Source: Deltaproteobacteria bacterium (GTDB lineage Bacteria > Desulfobacterota > Binatia > Binatales > Binataceae). From it: DNA of 64,000 nt. Of the stretch, positions 51,557-60,400 are shown piece by piece (the stretch's first letter is position 1; the number at the start of each line of letters is the position of its first letter). The translations under genes and the position numbers were made by a program. The DNA is taken from contig JAJZAI010000009.1 of NCBI GenBank assembly GCA_021799495.1, forward strand, positions 18,416-82,415. Direction: 5' to 3'. The notes under the pieces were generated by a model, which saw nothing but the letters and a program-made list of their open reading frames with translations, did not search any database and had not been told where the DNA came from.

Positions 51557-53338
51557 TTACGCGCCGGGGCGGTAAAGCGCCTCGATATCGTCGTGGTAAT
51601 GCTGATGCACGATCCGCCGGCGCAGCTTCAAGGTCGGCGTCAATTCGCCGTTTTCCTGCGTGAACGGATGCGCGAGCAGGCGGAAATCCGCGATCGCCTC
51701 GGCGTCGGAGAGCGCTTTGTTGATTTCGCGAATCCGGCCGTGAATCAACTCGCGCACGCGCGGATCGGAGATCGTCTCTTCCGGCGGACGGCCGTTCAGG
51801 CCGAGCTTCGCCAGCGGTTCGGCGAGGTTGTCGAAGTTCGGCACGATCAGCGCCGCCAGATGCTTGCGGCGATCGCCGATCACGCACGCCTGGGCGATGA
51901 ATGGATCGGCCGCAAGGCGGGTTTCGAGATGCGCCGGCGAAACGTTCTTGCCGCCCGACAGCACGATGATTTCCTTCTTGCGGTCGGTGATGCGGATATA
52001 GCCTTCGGCGTCGATTTTCACGATGTCGCCGGTGTGCAGCCAGCCTTGCTCGTCGAGCACTTCCCGCGTTTCGCGTTCCAGCCCGAAGTAGCCCTTCATC
52101 ACGTTCGGCCCGCGCACCAGCAGTTCGCCGTCCTCGAGCGTCTTGATTTGAACGCCGCGCAGGGGGCGGCCGACGGATCCGACGCGCGTATGGCCATGCA
52201 GGTTGACGGCCACCACCGGCGCCGCCTCGGTCAGGCCGTAACCTTCCACGATCGGCACTTCGGCGGCGGCGAGCAGGCGATTCACTTCGATGGGCAGCGG
52301 CGCGCCGCCGGAAATCAGGTAGCGGATGCGCGATCCGAAAATCGCGTGGATCCGGCGGAACACCAGCTTGCGATACAGCGCCATCCGCATCCGTAGCAGG
52401 GGCGGGATGCGGCCGCCGCGATGACGGTAAAAGGACGCGCGGATGCCGGCCGCCAGGGCCCACCGGAAAATGATCCGCCGCGCGAGCGACGAACCGTCCA
52501 CCGTCCGCATCACCCGCTGATATATGGCCTCGAGCAGCCGCGGCACCGTCAGCACCACGGTCGGCTCGACCTCGAGCAGGTTTTGCGGAATTTGCGCGAG
52601 GCCTTCGGCGAACGCGATCGTCGCGCCCGCCGCCATCACCGTGTAGTAGCCGGCGGTGCGCTCGAAGGCGTGCGCGATCGGCAGGAACGAAAGCGTCATG
52701 TCGTTCTCGCCCAGGCCGAGCGCTTCGAGGTTGGCCTCGCTATTCGAGAGGATGTTGCGATGCGTCAGCATCACGCCCTTCGGCATCCCGGTGGTGCCGG
52801 ACGTGTAGATCAATGTGGCCAGGTCCTCGCCGCCGCCGGTAATCGATCCCGCCGGTTCAAACTGGCTGATCTGATCGGCGGTGACGACTTCGAGCGTTTC
52901 ATCGTCGCTCGCCGCCGCCCCCGGATGCATCGCGATGGCGCCTTCGAGGTCGGGCAGCTTGCCGAGGCCGCGCACCTTCTTGATCAGCGCGTCGCCATAC
53001 GCCGCAACCAGCCGCGCGCCCGAGTCGTCGAGCACGTGGCGCATCTCCTCCGCGCCGCTGGTGGTGTAGAGCGGCACCACGACCCCGCCCAAACCCAGCA
53101 CGGCCTGATCCATCACGATCCAGTGCGGGCCGTTTTCAGCGAGAATCGCGACGCGATCTCCGGCGCCGATGCCGAGCTTCGCGAGTCCGCCGCGCAGCTT
53201 GCGAATCTGATTGTCGAGGTCGGCCCACGAATGGTCGCGCCAGACCTTGTCGTGCTTGTCTTTGAGGAATGATCGGCCGTCGAGGCGTCGCGCCTGGCTC
53301 TCGAAAACGCGGGGGATGGTATCGGCTGGCAGCGGCAT
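51557..53338 (-). CDS. Long-chain fatty acid-CoA ligase (AMP-dependent synthetase)
   Basis: 593 residues. It activates a fatty or other carboxylic acid to its CoA ester via an acyl-AMP. The P-loop-like motif LIYTSGTTGMPKGVMLTHRN, the adenine motif VEGYGLTEAAPVV, WLHTGDIVKIDAEGYIRITD and DRKKEIIVLSGGKNVSP are all present, the pattern of the FAA1/FadD15 branch. I start at ATG 53338, with AAGGA seven bases upstream; the much longer open frame beyond it is antisense to the P450. It is divergent from the P450 with about 160 bases between. Confidence 0.93.
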   Translation of the reverse strand: MPLPADTIPRVFESQARRLDGRSFLKDKHDKVWRDHSWADLDNQIRKLRGGLAKLGIGAGDRVAILAENGPHWIVMDQAVLGLGGVVVPLYTTSGAEEMRHVLDDSGARLVAAYGDALIKKVRGLGKLPDLEGAIAMHPGAAASDDETLEVVTADQISQFEPAGSITGGGEDLATLIYTSGTTGMPKGVMLTHRNILSNSEANLEALGLGENDMTLSFLPIAHAFERTAGYYTVMAAGATIAFAEGLAQIPQNLLEVEPTVVLTVPRLLEAIYQRVMRTVDGSSLARRIIFRWALAAGIRASFYRHRGGRIPPLLRMRMALYRKLVFRRIHAIFGSRIRYLISGGAPLPIEVNRLLAAAEVPIVEGYGLTEAAPVVAVNLHGHTRVGSVGRPLRGVQIKTLEDGELLVRGPNVMKGYFGLERETREVLDEQGWLHTGDIVKIDAEGYIRITDRKKEIIVLSGGKNVSPAHLETRLAADPFIAQACVIGDRRKHLAALIVPNFDNLAEPLAKLGLNGRPPEETISDPRVRELIHGRIREINKALSDAEAIADFRLLAHPFTQENGELTPTLKLRRRIVHQHYHDDIEALYRPGA

Positions 53339-53497
53339 GGGTTTTCCTTCGGCGTCAGCGGCCGGCGCAAGCAGTTCTAGCCAAAGCCGAGCGCCGCGCC
53401 AACCATGGCGTCCAAAAACGTTTCCACAGCGTGCGGCGTCTGGTCTATCATCTGCCGGTCCGGTTAAGCGCGGCGCCGGCGCGAGGAGCATACGGGG

Positions 53498-54739
53498 ATG
53501 CTGACGATCGATCAGATTGACCTTGCCGATGTCGATTTTTTCGTAAGCGGCGATATCCATGCGGCGTTCCGCACGCTCCGCGAGCAAGACCCCGTGCATT
53601 GGCAGGAACGCCAGCCCGGCCGCGGCTTCTGGTCGCTGACCCGTTATGACGACGTGCTGGCGGCCTACCGCGATCCGCTGGCGCTCAGCTCCGAGCGCGG
53701 CGTCACGCTGTATTTCGGCGAACCGCCGCCGCCGGAGCAGAGCGGCTTCGGCAAGATGATGATTACCACCGATCCGCCGCGCCATCCGAAGATGCGCCAG
53801 ATCGTGAGCCGCCGTTTCACGCCGCACGCGGTCAAGGCGCACGAGCCGATGATCCGCCAGCTCGCGGGCGAAATCGTTGACGACGTGATCGAACGCGGCG
53901 AATGCGATTTTGTCGCCGACATCGCCGCGCGCCTGCCGACCGCCGCGATCTGCGAGATGATGGGCATCGGGCGCGAGCATTGGGGATTGATGTTCGCGAT
54001 CGCCAACGAGACGGTCGGCCGTCACGACCAGGAGTACGCGCGCGGCCGCACCGGTCAGGAGGCGGTCTATGCCGCGCAGGCGCAGGCCCACGAATTCTTC
54101 GCCAGGGAGGCGGACCGGCGCAGGGCGCATCCGACCGGCGATCTGATCAGCGCGCTGGTACATGGCGCCGCGGGCGGCGCGCCGCTTTCCCAAAACGAGA
54201 TTTCGTTCAACGCGATTCTGCTGATCCTTGGCGGCCAGGAGACGACCCGCAACGCCACGTCGGGCGGGATGCTCGCGCTGATTCAGCATCCGGGCGAGCG
54301 CGCGAAATTCCTCGCCAGCCCCGACGCGCCCGAAGCGGTGGAAGAGTTTCTGCGCTGGACCTCGCCGGTGACGCATATCATGCGCACGGCGACGCGCGAT
54401 CTCGAGATCCGCGGCAAGAAAATCCGCGCCGGCGAGCGCGTGTTGCTTTGGAACGCGGCGGCGAATCGCGATCCCGAGCAGTTCACCGATCCCGGCCGCT
54501 TCGACGTGGCGCGCACGCCAAACGATCACGTCGCGTTCGGACACGGCGAACATTTCTGTCTCGGCGCTAACCTGGCGCGGCTCGAGATGCGCGTGATTTT
54601 CGAGGAGGTTTCGCGCCGGATGCCCGATATCGAGTTGGCCGGTCCGGTCGAGCGGCTGCGCTCGAATTTCGTCGCCGGCATCAAGCGGATGCCCGTCAGG
54701 TTCACGCCGCGGCCGGCGCGGGCGGCGGCGGCGGTCTGA
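53498..54739 (+). CDS. Cytochrome P450
   Basis: 413 residues, the size of a soluble bacterial P450 that hydroxylates an organic substrate using electrons from a ferredoxin. The I-helix oxygen motif is ILGGQETTRNATSGG, the K-helix ExxR is in EEFLRWTSP, and the heme loop is FGHGEHFCLGANLARLE with the ligand Cys354. NAAANRDPEQFTDPGRFDV is typical of the CYP125/CYP124-like region. ATG 53498 has a GGAG run upstream. No redox partner gene is adjacent. The neighbouring acyl-CoA ligase hints at a fatty acid, alkane or sterol-like substrate, by position only. Confidence 0.94.
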   Translation: MLTIDQIDLADVDFFVSGDIHAAFRTLREQDPVHWQERQPGRGFWSLTRYDDVLAAYRDPLALSSERGVTLYFGEPPPPEQSGFGKMMITTDPPRHPKMRQIVSRRFTPHAVKAHEPMIRQLAGEIVDDVIERGECDFVADIAARLPTAAICEMMGIGREHWGLMFAIANETVGRHDQEYARGRTGQEAVYAAQAQAHEFFAREADRRRAHPTGDLISALVHGAAGGAPLSQNEISFNAILLILGGQETTRNATSGGMLALIQHPGERAKFLASPDAPEAVEEFLRWTSPVTHIMRTATRDLEIRGKKIRAGERVLLWNAAANRDPEQFTDPGRFDVARTPNDHVAFGHGEHFCLGANLARLEMRVIFEEVSRRMPDIELAGPVERLRSNFVAGIKRMPVRFTPRPARAAAAV

Positions 54740-54856
54740 AAGCGGGCGTGAAAGCGGGCGGAAGTTCGCCGCGACTCTGGCGACGGGCGGTCAACCTTGC
54801 TATCGTCCTTAAGATTTGGTTGATTTTAAACGGCGGTCGTTTTCAAATTTCTAATA

Positions 54857-55906
54857 ATGGCCGCGAACTGGCGCGGCCTCCGGGGCCGCGCCCGCTTTAC
54901 GCTGATGCCGTTCTCTGAGAGTTCTCTCGCCGCTGCAAGGCCCGCTCCGGGACTTCATCGCTTCGCGATCCTGACCGCGGCGGCGACCTTCGCGCTGATT
55001 TTTATCGGTGGTCTCGTAACCTCCACTGGCTCCGCCCTGGCGGTGCCGGATTGGCCGCTCGCCTTTGGCCATCTGGTGCCCCGGCTGGTCGGGGGCGTGC
55101 GCTTCGAATACGGCCACCGGGTGGCGGCCGGCGTCGTTGTCTGCCTGACGGCGGTGCTGGCGGCATGGACCTGGATGGTCGAGCCGCGCCGCTGGGTGCG
55201 GCGGGTCGCGCTCGCCGCTATCGCGATCATTATCGTTCAGGCGATCCTCGGCGGCATCACGGTGCTCTACCTGCTGCCGCTGCCGGTCGCGGTCGCGCAC
55301 GCCGGGACCGCGCAGGCGCTGGTTTGCGTGATGGTCGCGCTCGCGCTGTTCACCAATCCGGAGTTCGGCATGGCCGGGCCGATCGCCGATGACGGCCGCC
55401 GGCCGCGGCTGGGCGCGCTGGCGATCGCGACGTCGTGCGTGATTTACCTGCAAATCCTGATCGGCGCCGTGATGCGCCATCTGGGCGCCGGACTGGCGAT
55501 TCCGGACTTTCCGACGGCGTTCGGCGGACTGATTCCGCCCTTCGCTTCGGCCGGAATCGACGTCAACTTCGCGCATCGGTGCGGCGCGGTCGTGGTGACG
55601 ATCTTCATCGTCTGGACGGTCGCGCGGATTTTCCGCGGCTATCGCGGCGTGAGCCGGTTGACCCGTCCGGCGCTGCTGCTGCTGGCGCTGCTGGCGGCGC
55701 AGATTACGCTGGGCGCGTTGACGATCTGGAGCGGCCGGGCGGTCATCCCCACCACCGCGCACGTGTTGTGCGGCGCGGGCGTGCTGGCAACCAGCGTCGC
55801 GCTGTCGATTCGGATCTGGGCGCTGGGCGGCTTGGCCGCGCCGGCGGAAGCGGCTAATCTCCGTGCGCGCGAAGGCGTCGCGATGAAGAACAAGGTGACT
55901 GCGTGA
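54857..55906 (+). CDS. ctaA: Heme A synthase CtaA/COX15
   Basis: 349 residues with eight predicted membrane helices. It oxidises heme O to heme A for aa3-type cytochrome oxidase. Conserved His residues are seen in EYGHRVAAG, VAHAGTAQALVC, NFAHRCGAVVV and TTAHVLCGAG, and GGLVTSTGSALAVPDWPLAFG is the family's opening signature. ATG 54857 or ATG 54905 could be the start; neither has a clear ribosome site. The stop overlaps the GTG start of ctaB. No cytochrome oxidase subunit genes lie in the window. Confidence 0.93.
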   Translation: MAANWRGLRGRARFTLMPFSESSLAAARPAPGLHRFAILTAAATFALIFIGGLVTSTGSALAVPDWPLAFGHLVPRLVGGVRFEYGHRVAAGVVVCLTAVLAAWTWMVEPRRWVRRVALAAIAIIIVQAILGGITVLYLLPLPVAVAHAGTAQALVCVMVALALFTNPEFGMAGPIADDGRRPRLGALAIATSCVIYLQILIGAVMRHLGAGLAIPDFPTAFGGLIPPFASAGIDVNFAHRCGAVVVTIFIVWTVARIFRGYRGVSRLTRPALLLLALLAAQITLGALTIWSGRAVIPTTAHVLCGAGVLATSVALSIRIWALGGLAAPAEAANLRAREGVAMKNKVTA

Positions 55907-56805
55907 ATTCCGAAGCCGCCGCGATCGATACCGGCATGTCCTCGCTTTACGGCCGCGCAGCGGCCTACGCCGAACTGACCAAGCCGCGCGTGCTGCTGAT
56001 GGTGCTGATCACCACGCTGGCGGGCTTCTACATGGGCGACGGCGCGCGCTTCGACGCCGCGGTCGCGCTGAAGACGCTGTTCGGGACCGCGCTGGCGGCG
56101 GGCGGCACGCTTGCGCTCAATCAATATTTCGAGCGGGCTTTCGACGCGCGGATGAACCGCACGCGGCATCGGCCGCTGCCCTCCGGCCGGCTCAAGCCGA
56201 TCGAGGCGCTGGTCTTCGGCGTTAGCGCCACGATCGCCGGCCTCGCCTACCTCTGGGTCGCGGTGAATCCGCTCGCGGCGGGCGTGACCGGCGCGATTAC
56301 GGCGCTCTATCTCGGCGCCTACACGCCGATGAAGCGCTACACCTGGCTCTGCCAGATCGTGGGCGCCGCGCCGGGCGCGCTGCCGCCGGTGATCGGATGG
56401 GCGGCGGCGCGGAACAATCTCGCGGCCGAACCGATGGTGCTGTTCGGCATCATGTTTCTGTGGCAGTTGCCGCACGCGCTTTCGATCGCGCGGCTCTATC
56501 AGCATGATTACGACCGCGCCGGCTACAAACTGTTGCCGGCCGAGCGCGAGTGGGGCAATCCGGCGAACCTCGCGATGATTGTCGCGACGATCATGCTGGT
56601 GGCGTTCGGCATGCTGCCGACCCTGATGGGCTTCGCGGGACGGATTTATTTGCCAGTCGCGGCCGGACTGGGACTGCTGATGCTCTTTCACGCGTTCAAG
56701 CTGCTGCGCCGCCCGACGGTCGCCGCCGACGCGCGCCGCGTGATGCTGGTTTCGCTGGTGTATCTGCCGATGGTGCTGCTGGTGATGGTGCTCGACAAGG
56801 TCTGA
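55903..56805 (+). CDS. ctaB: Protoheme IX farnesyltransferase CtaB/CyoE
   Basis: 300 residues, UbiA superfamily with about eight membrane helices. It adds farnesyl to heme B to give heme O, upstream of CtaA. YAELTKPRVLLMVLITTLAG starts the fold, the first metal-diphosphate motif is NQYFERAFDARMNRTRHRPL, and YTPMKRYTWLCQIVGAAPGA follows. The GTG start at 55903 overlaps the ctaA stop by four bases, so the pair is translationally coupled. Its FPP substrate links it to the ispA product. Confidence 0.94.
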   Translation: MNSEAAAIDTGMSSLYGRAAAYAELTKPRVLLMVLITTLAGFYMGDGARFDAAVALKTLFGTALAAGGTLALNQYFERAFDARMNRTRHRPLPSGRLKPIEALVFGVSATIAGLAYLWVAVNPLAAGVTGAITALYLGAYTPMKRYTWLCQIVGAAPGALPPVIGWAAARNNLAAEPMVLFGIMFLWQLPHALSIARLYQHDYDRAGYKLLPAEREWGNPANLAMIVATIMLVAFGMLPTLMGFAGRIYLPVAAGLGLLMLFHAFKLLRRPTVAADARRVMLVSLVYLPMVLLVMVLDKV

Positions 56806-56963
56806 GCGCCATCGCGGCTTCCGGATTCCGCCGCTTCGACAAACCGGCGAGCCGTGAAACGTTTCAGTCTGACGGTGCGAAATTGCGATTGGCATGCGCT
56901 CGCACGCGAGTTAAATTATCGCCTCATTCGTTGATCGACAAAGTGCGGGAAGATTGCTCCAGC

Positions 56964-58325
56964 ATGCACCCGAAAACGATGGTCGCCGGCGCCTTGGCGC
57001 TCGCGCTTGTTGTTTTTTCGATTTCCGCCCGCGCCCAGCAGGCGCCGGCCGCCCCGGACAGTGGTTTGAAGCCGGTCGCGGGCGCGCCCGGCCTCAGCGC
57101 GGGTCCCAACGGCATTCCGATCGGCACGAAAATCACGATGGCGAACTGGCAGCGGTACAAACAGTTCATGCCCGACGGAATGATCGAGCTGTTCGCTGGC
57201 GCGCAATTCTGGAAAATGCCGCCGGATATCGAAATCGATATCGGCCCGACCTACGATTATCCGCTGCCCGCCAGCTACACGCAGGCGACCGAGCAATACG
57301 CCTCGCAGGTCAAGCTGGAGCGCCTGCCGGACGGACATTGGACGCTGGAAAACTACGTCGCCGGGCGGCCGTTTCCGAACCCCGGGGAGCCCAACAAGGG
57401 CCAGAAGATTTTAGCCGACGAATGGTTCGCGTACGGGCCGCATCTGGCGGTGCTTTCGCCCGAAACCGGGCTCGGCAGCACCTGCACGTCGGATCGATTC
57501 GGCAACGCCAACTGCCTCAAATTCGCCGCCGTCTATCGCCAGCTCGCCTACAACACCGACCCGGGAATTCCGCGCGCGGAACCGGGCGCGCAGGGCGCAT
57601 GGTACACCGAATGGCTGATGATCGAAGAGCCGGAGGAGTCGAAGTACACGGCTGACCTGACGATTTTCTATCAGGATATCGACAAGGACGAAGGAAATTT
57701 CATCTACGTGCCGGCGTTGCGCCGCTCGCTTCGATTGGCGAGCACCGCGCGCTGCGCGCCGCTGTTCAGCACCGACTTCACCCACGACGACGAGCGCGCG
57801 GGATTCAACGGCGGAATCGCGGTCTTCGACGCGGCCTTCATCCGCGACCAGAAGGTGCTTGCGCTCGCGAATTTGACCACGGCCGACGGCGCATTTCCCG
57901 CCAACTACGATATGCCGCTCGGCTTCGCCAAGCCGTCGTGGGGTGCGTGGAGCGTGCGCGACACCTACATGCTCGATGTGCGGCGCGTGGCGTCGGAAGC
58001 CAAGGGCTACTGCTACGGCAAGCGAATCATGTACGTCGATAAGCATTTTTTCCATGAACAGTGGATGGACCTGTACGACGCGAACATGAAGTTATGGAAA
58101 ACCGGGGTGGTCTCGTTCCGCGTGCGCAATGTGCCGGGCGTCGGCTATGCGTCGCTGTCGTCGCTCGCGTTCCAGTTCTGGGACATGCAGAACGATCACT
58201 CGACCTATACGTTCACGGCGGACGGCGCTGGACGCGATATCGTGATTAACGACGCCGTGCCGCCCCAGTACAACGATATCGAAAAGTACTCGACGCCGGG
58301 CGGATTGATGCAGATCATGCGGTGA
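56964..58325 (+). CDS. DUF1329 family exported protein, copy 1
   Basis: 453 residues. The signal peptide is ALALALVVFSISARAQ and the mature part starts with a Pro/Ala-rich stretch. The DUF1329 body has the family pattern: KITMANWQRYKQFMPDGMIE, NYVAGRPFPNP, VPALRRSLRL, HDDERAGFNGG, KGYCYGKRIMYVDK and a final YSTPGGLMQIMR. Members are thought to be periplasmic or outer-membrane lipid-handling proteins, often beside DUF1302 partners and RND exporters; none is here. It lies 158 bases after ctaB. It is the most divergent in its N-terminus and lacks the upstream element shared by copies 2-4. Confidence 0.85.
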   Translation: MHPKTMVAGALALALVVFSISARAQQAPAAPDSGLKPVAGAPGLSAGPNGIPIGTKITMANWQRYKQFMPDGMIELFAGAQFWKMPPDIEIDIGPTYDYPLPASYTQATEQYASQVKLERLPDGHWTLENYVAGRPFPNPGEPNKGQKILADEWFAYGPHLAVLSPETGLGSTCTSDRFGNANCLKFAAVYRQLAYNTDPGIPRAEPGAQGAWYTEWLMIEEPEESKYTADLTIFYQDIDKDEGNFIYVPALRRSLRLASTARCAPLFSTDFTHDDERAGFNGGIAVFDAAFIRDQKVLALANLTTADGAFPANYDMPLGFAKPSWGAWSVRDTYMLDVRRVASEAKGYCYGKRIMYVDKHFFHEQWMDLYDANMKLWKTGVVSFRVRNVPGVGYASLSSLAFQFWDMQNDHSTYTFTADGAGRDIVINDAVPPQYNDIEKYSTPGGLMQIMR

Positions 58326-58644
58326 ACGCCGCGGATCGACTCTGTTGCGGTCCGTTGAATGCCGGATAACGTCACCGGCCGCCGCGGCGCGTGATGATGT
58401 TCAAGCTTGCCATTTCGCGCCAGTCGGCGCCGCTCTCGCGTATCCGTATTTCCGGGGAAAAATTTTTTCCGCCAGTTTTTGGGAACTGATCGCCCGGCTA
58501 AATCATTGACAGTTTGATTAATATGGCTTAATGCCACGGTTACGCTGGCGCACCCATGTGGGGAAAGACCGGAGCGCCAAGCCCTGCGGCGTGAAAGCAA
58601 AATGGGGAAAGACCGCATCAAGCGGAGGGAGGGAGATCGCGAAA
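58326..58644. other. Non-coding region before DUF1329 copy 2
   Basis: About 320 bases without a gene. It holds the shared TTGACA element described separately and an A/T palindrome near 58454-58470 with no loop. No clear terminator after copy 1 was found. Confidence 0.5.
58507..58536 (+). promoter_or_regulatory. Shared DUF1329 upstream element, site A
   Basis: Starts TTGACA and ends TTAATGCC. It matches sites B (60121) and C (61920): TTGACA, a GG pair near position 20 and terminal TGCC are common, though this site is one base shorter. TTGACA with TAATGC 17 bases on could be a weak promoter. It lies 108 bases before copy 2. Confidence 0.45.
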
Positions 58645-60003
58645 ATGAGCAGAATTTTCAGAAGTATTGGGGCCTTGCTGTTGATTCTGGCGGCGGGCTC
58701 GCTGATCGGGAGCGCGCACGCCGATCCCGTTCAGGACACGATGAGTCAGTGGCTGGCCGATACCGCCCATCAGGGCACGATCGCGCCGGGCACGACGATC
58801 ACGATGCAGAACTGGCAGCAGTACAAGCAATATATGCCGGTCGGGATGGTCGATTTCTTCCAGGGAACCTACTACTGGAAGATGCCGTCGGACGTGCAGT
58901 TGCAGGTCGGCCCGACGGTGATTCATCCGTTGTCGAAGGCTTATCTCGAAGCGACCGAAAAGTACGGCTCGCAGACCCGCGTCGTCCATCGTCCGGACGG
59001 CACGATGGATATCGCCAACTACGTCGCGGGGATGCCTTTTCCGAATCCGCAGGAACCGGACATGGGCTACAAGATACTCGCCAACGTCTGGTTTCCCGAT
59101 GAACCGTATCTGCTCGTGCTCTCGGCCAAGAACGGACTGGCGAGCTTTTGCACTGCCGATCGATTTGGCAATCGCGCCTGCACCAAAACCTCGGTGGTTT
59201 ACCGCCAGCTCGCTTACAATAGCCATCCAGGCATTCCGCGAACCGAGCCGCAAGCGGCCGGCGCGTGGTACACGGAATGGCTGATGGTCGAGGAGCCGGA
59301 ACAGTCGCGCTACACCGCCGACCTCACGATTTTCTGGCAGGATTTGACCAAGACCGAGGACAACTACGTCTTCGTGCCGGCGCTGCGCCGCTCGCTGCGC
59401 CTGTCGGCGACCGCGCGCTGCTCGCCGCTGTTTGGCAGCGACATGATTCATGACGATCAGCGCGGCGGCTACAATGGCGGACTCAACCTGTTCAACGCGA
59501 AGATGGTTGGCGAGCGCAAAATCCTTGCGATTACCGACCTGACCGCGGCCGACGGCGTTTATCCGGGCAATTACGCCGGCGAAATCGGCTGGGCGGAACC
59601 GTCGTGGGGACCGTGGAATCTGCGCGACGTGTACGTGCTGGACGTGCGCCGCGTGCCCTCGCAGGCGCAGGGCTACTGCTACGGCAGCAAAATCATGTAC
59701 GTGGACAAGCAGTTCATGCATCAGCTTTGGGAGGAGATATACGACAGCAACATGAAGTTGTGGAAAATCGTCCGCATCCACCTTCATCCGGCTGAAGTCG
59801 ATCCCGGCCAGGGCAAGATTCCGCTCGACGGCGCGCTGATCGAGAGCTACTGGGACGTGCAGAACGATCATAAGAGCGACGTTTTTACCGCCAATTCAGA
59901 CGGTAAAACCGACGGCTTGACTTTCAATTCGAGCGCACCGACCGAGTACAACAACATCACGCGCTATTCCACGCCGGGCGGCTTGATGCAGATCATGCGT
60001 TAG
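58645..60003 (+). CDS. DUF1329 family exported protein, copy 2
   Basis: 452 residues. Signal peptide IGALLLILAAGSLIGSAHA, cleaved before DPVQDTM. The mature protein carries ITMQNWQQYKQYMPVGMVDF, MPFPNPQEPDMGYKILAN, VPALRRSLRLSATARC and the terminal YSTPGGLMQIMR. It is much closer to copy 3 than to copies 1 and 4, suggesting recent duplication. The GGGAG runs upstream of ATG 58645 support the start. Paired Cys in FCTADRFGNRAC and a Cys in GYCYG may form disulfides outside the cytoplasm. Function unknown; lipid transport is the family guess. Confidence 0.87.
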   Translation: MSRIFRSIGALLLILAAGSLIGSAHADPVQDTMSQWLADTAHQGTIAPGTTITMQNWQQYKQYMPVGMVDFFQGTYYWKMPSDVQLQVGPTVIHPLSKAYLEATEKYGSQTRVVHRPDGTMDIANYVAGMPFPNPQEPDMGYKILANVWFPDEPYLLVLSAKNGLASFCTADRFGNRACTKTSVVYRQLAYNSHPGIPRTEPQAAGAWYTEWLMVEEPEQSRYTADLTIFWQDLTKTEDNYVFVPALRRSLRLSATARCSPLFGSDMIHDDQRGGYNGGLNLFNAKMVGERKILAITDLTAADGVYPGNYAGEIGWAEPSWGPWNLRDVYVLDVRRVPSQAQGYCYGSKIMYVDKQFMHQLWEEIYDSNMKLWKIVRIHLHPAEVDPGQGKIPLDGALIESYWDVQNDHKSDVFTANSDGKTDGLTFNSSAPTEYNNITRYSTPGGLMQIMR

Positions 60004-60030
60004 TCGCGATTTGCACAGGCGTGGCGCCTT

Positions 60031-60065
60031 CGGGGCCGGCGGATTTTCCGTCGGCCCCGTTTTTT
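60031..60065 (+). terminator. Rho-independent terminator after DUF1329 copy 2
   Basis: Arms 60031-60043 and 60047-60059 form a 13-base-pair GC-rich stem with one G-U pair and a TTT loop, followed by six T at 60060-60065. It starts 28 bases after the stop. Textbook intrinsic terminator. Confidence 0.9.
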
Positions 60066-60400
60066 GTCGCGCACGGCGCGCTGCTTTGGCTGCCATTGCG
60101 CCGCGTTTTCACAAAGTCAGTTGACAATCCGGCTCAATCGGCTTATTTGCCGAATGTAGAAAGATTGAACATTCCAAAAACAGACTTAAATTTGGAAAGG
60201 CTTTGTTTGCTTATATTTTAATCGTTTAGCCATGCTCCAGGAGATTGAAATAGTTATATTAATTTTTCGATAGCTTTAGCATCTGATCGTCGAAACCTCG
60301 GCCGGCGTTTCTTCCACCAGCGCCTGCGCTTTCTGCGGATTTGAAGGGGACAATCGGGGAAATATCTCCGCGGACCACGCATACTAGGAGGGAAGCACCA
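60066..60400. other. AT-rich leader region before DUF1329 copy 3
   Basis: About 335 bases, strikingly AT-rich for this genome, especially 60115-60265. It contains shared element B and an inverted repeat TTCCAAA/TTTGGAA (60172-60178 and 60191-60197, 12-base spacer) that could be an operator. No gene seen; a 66-codon frame inside it looks random. Confidence 0.5.
60121..60151 (+). promoter_or_regulatory. Shared DUF1329 upstream element, site B
   Basis: TTGACA, 17 bases, then TATTTG and GCC. Against site C it keeps TTGACA, a CGG, CA, TCGG and TGCC in register; against site A it keeps a run GGCTTA and TGCC. It lies 249 bases before copy 3 and just after the terminator of copy 2, as expected for a promoter. 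Confidence 0.45.

Noticed and set aside
53339..54553. A roughly 400-residue upstream extension of the acyl-CoA ligase frame
   Set aside because: It is antisense to the P450 gene, and a good ribosome site and the family N-terminus both support the ATG at 53338.
58454..58470. A/T palindrome GGGGAAAAATTTTTTCC as a terminator
   Set aside because: There is no loop and no T-run beyond the second arm, and it is far from the preceding stop codon.
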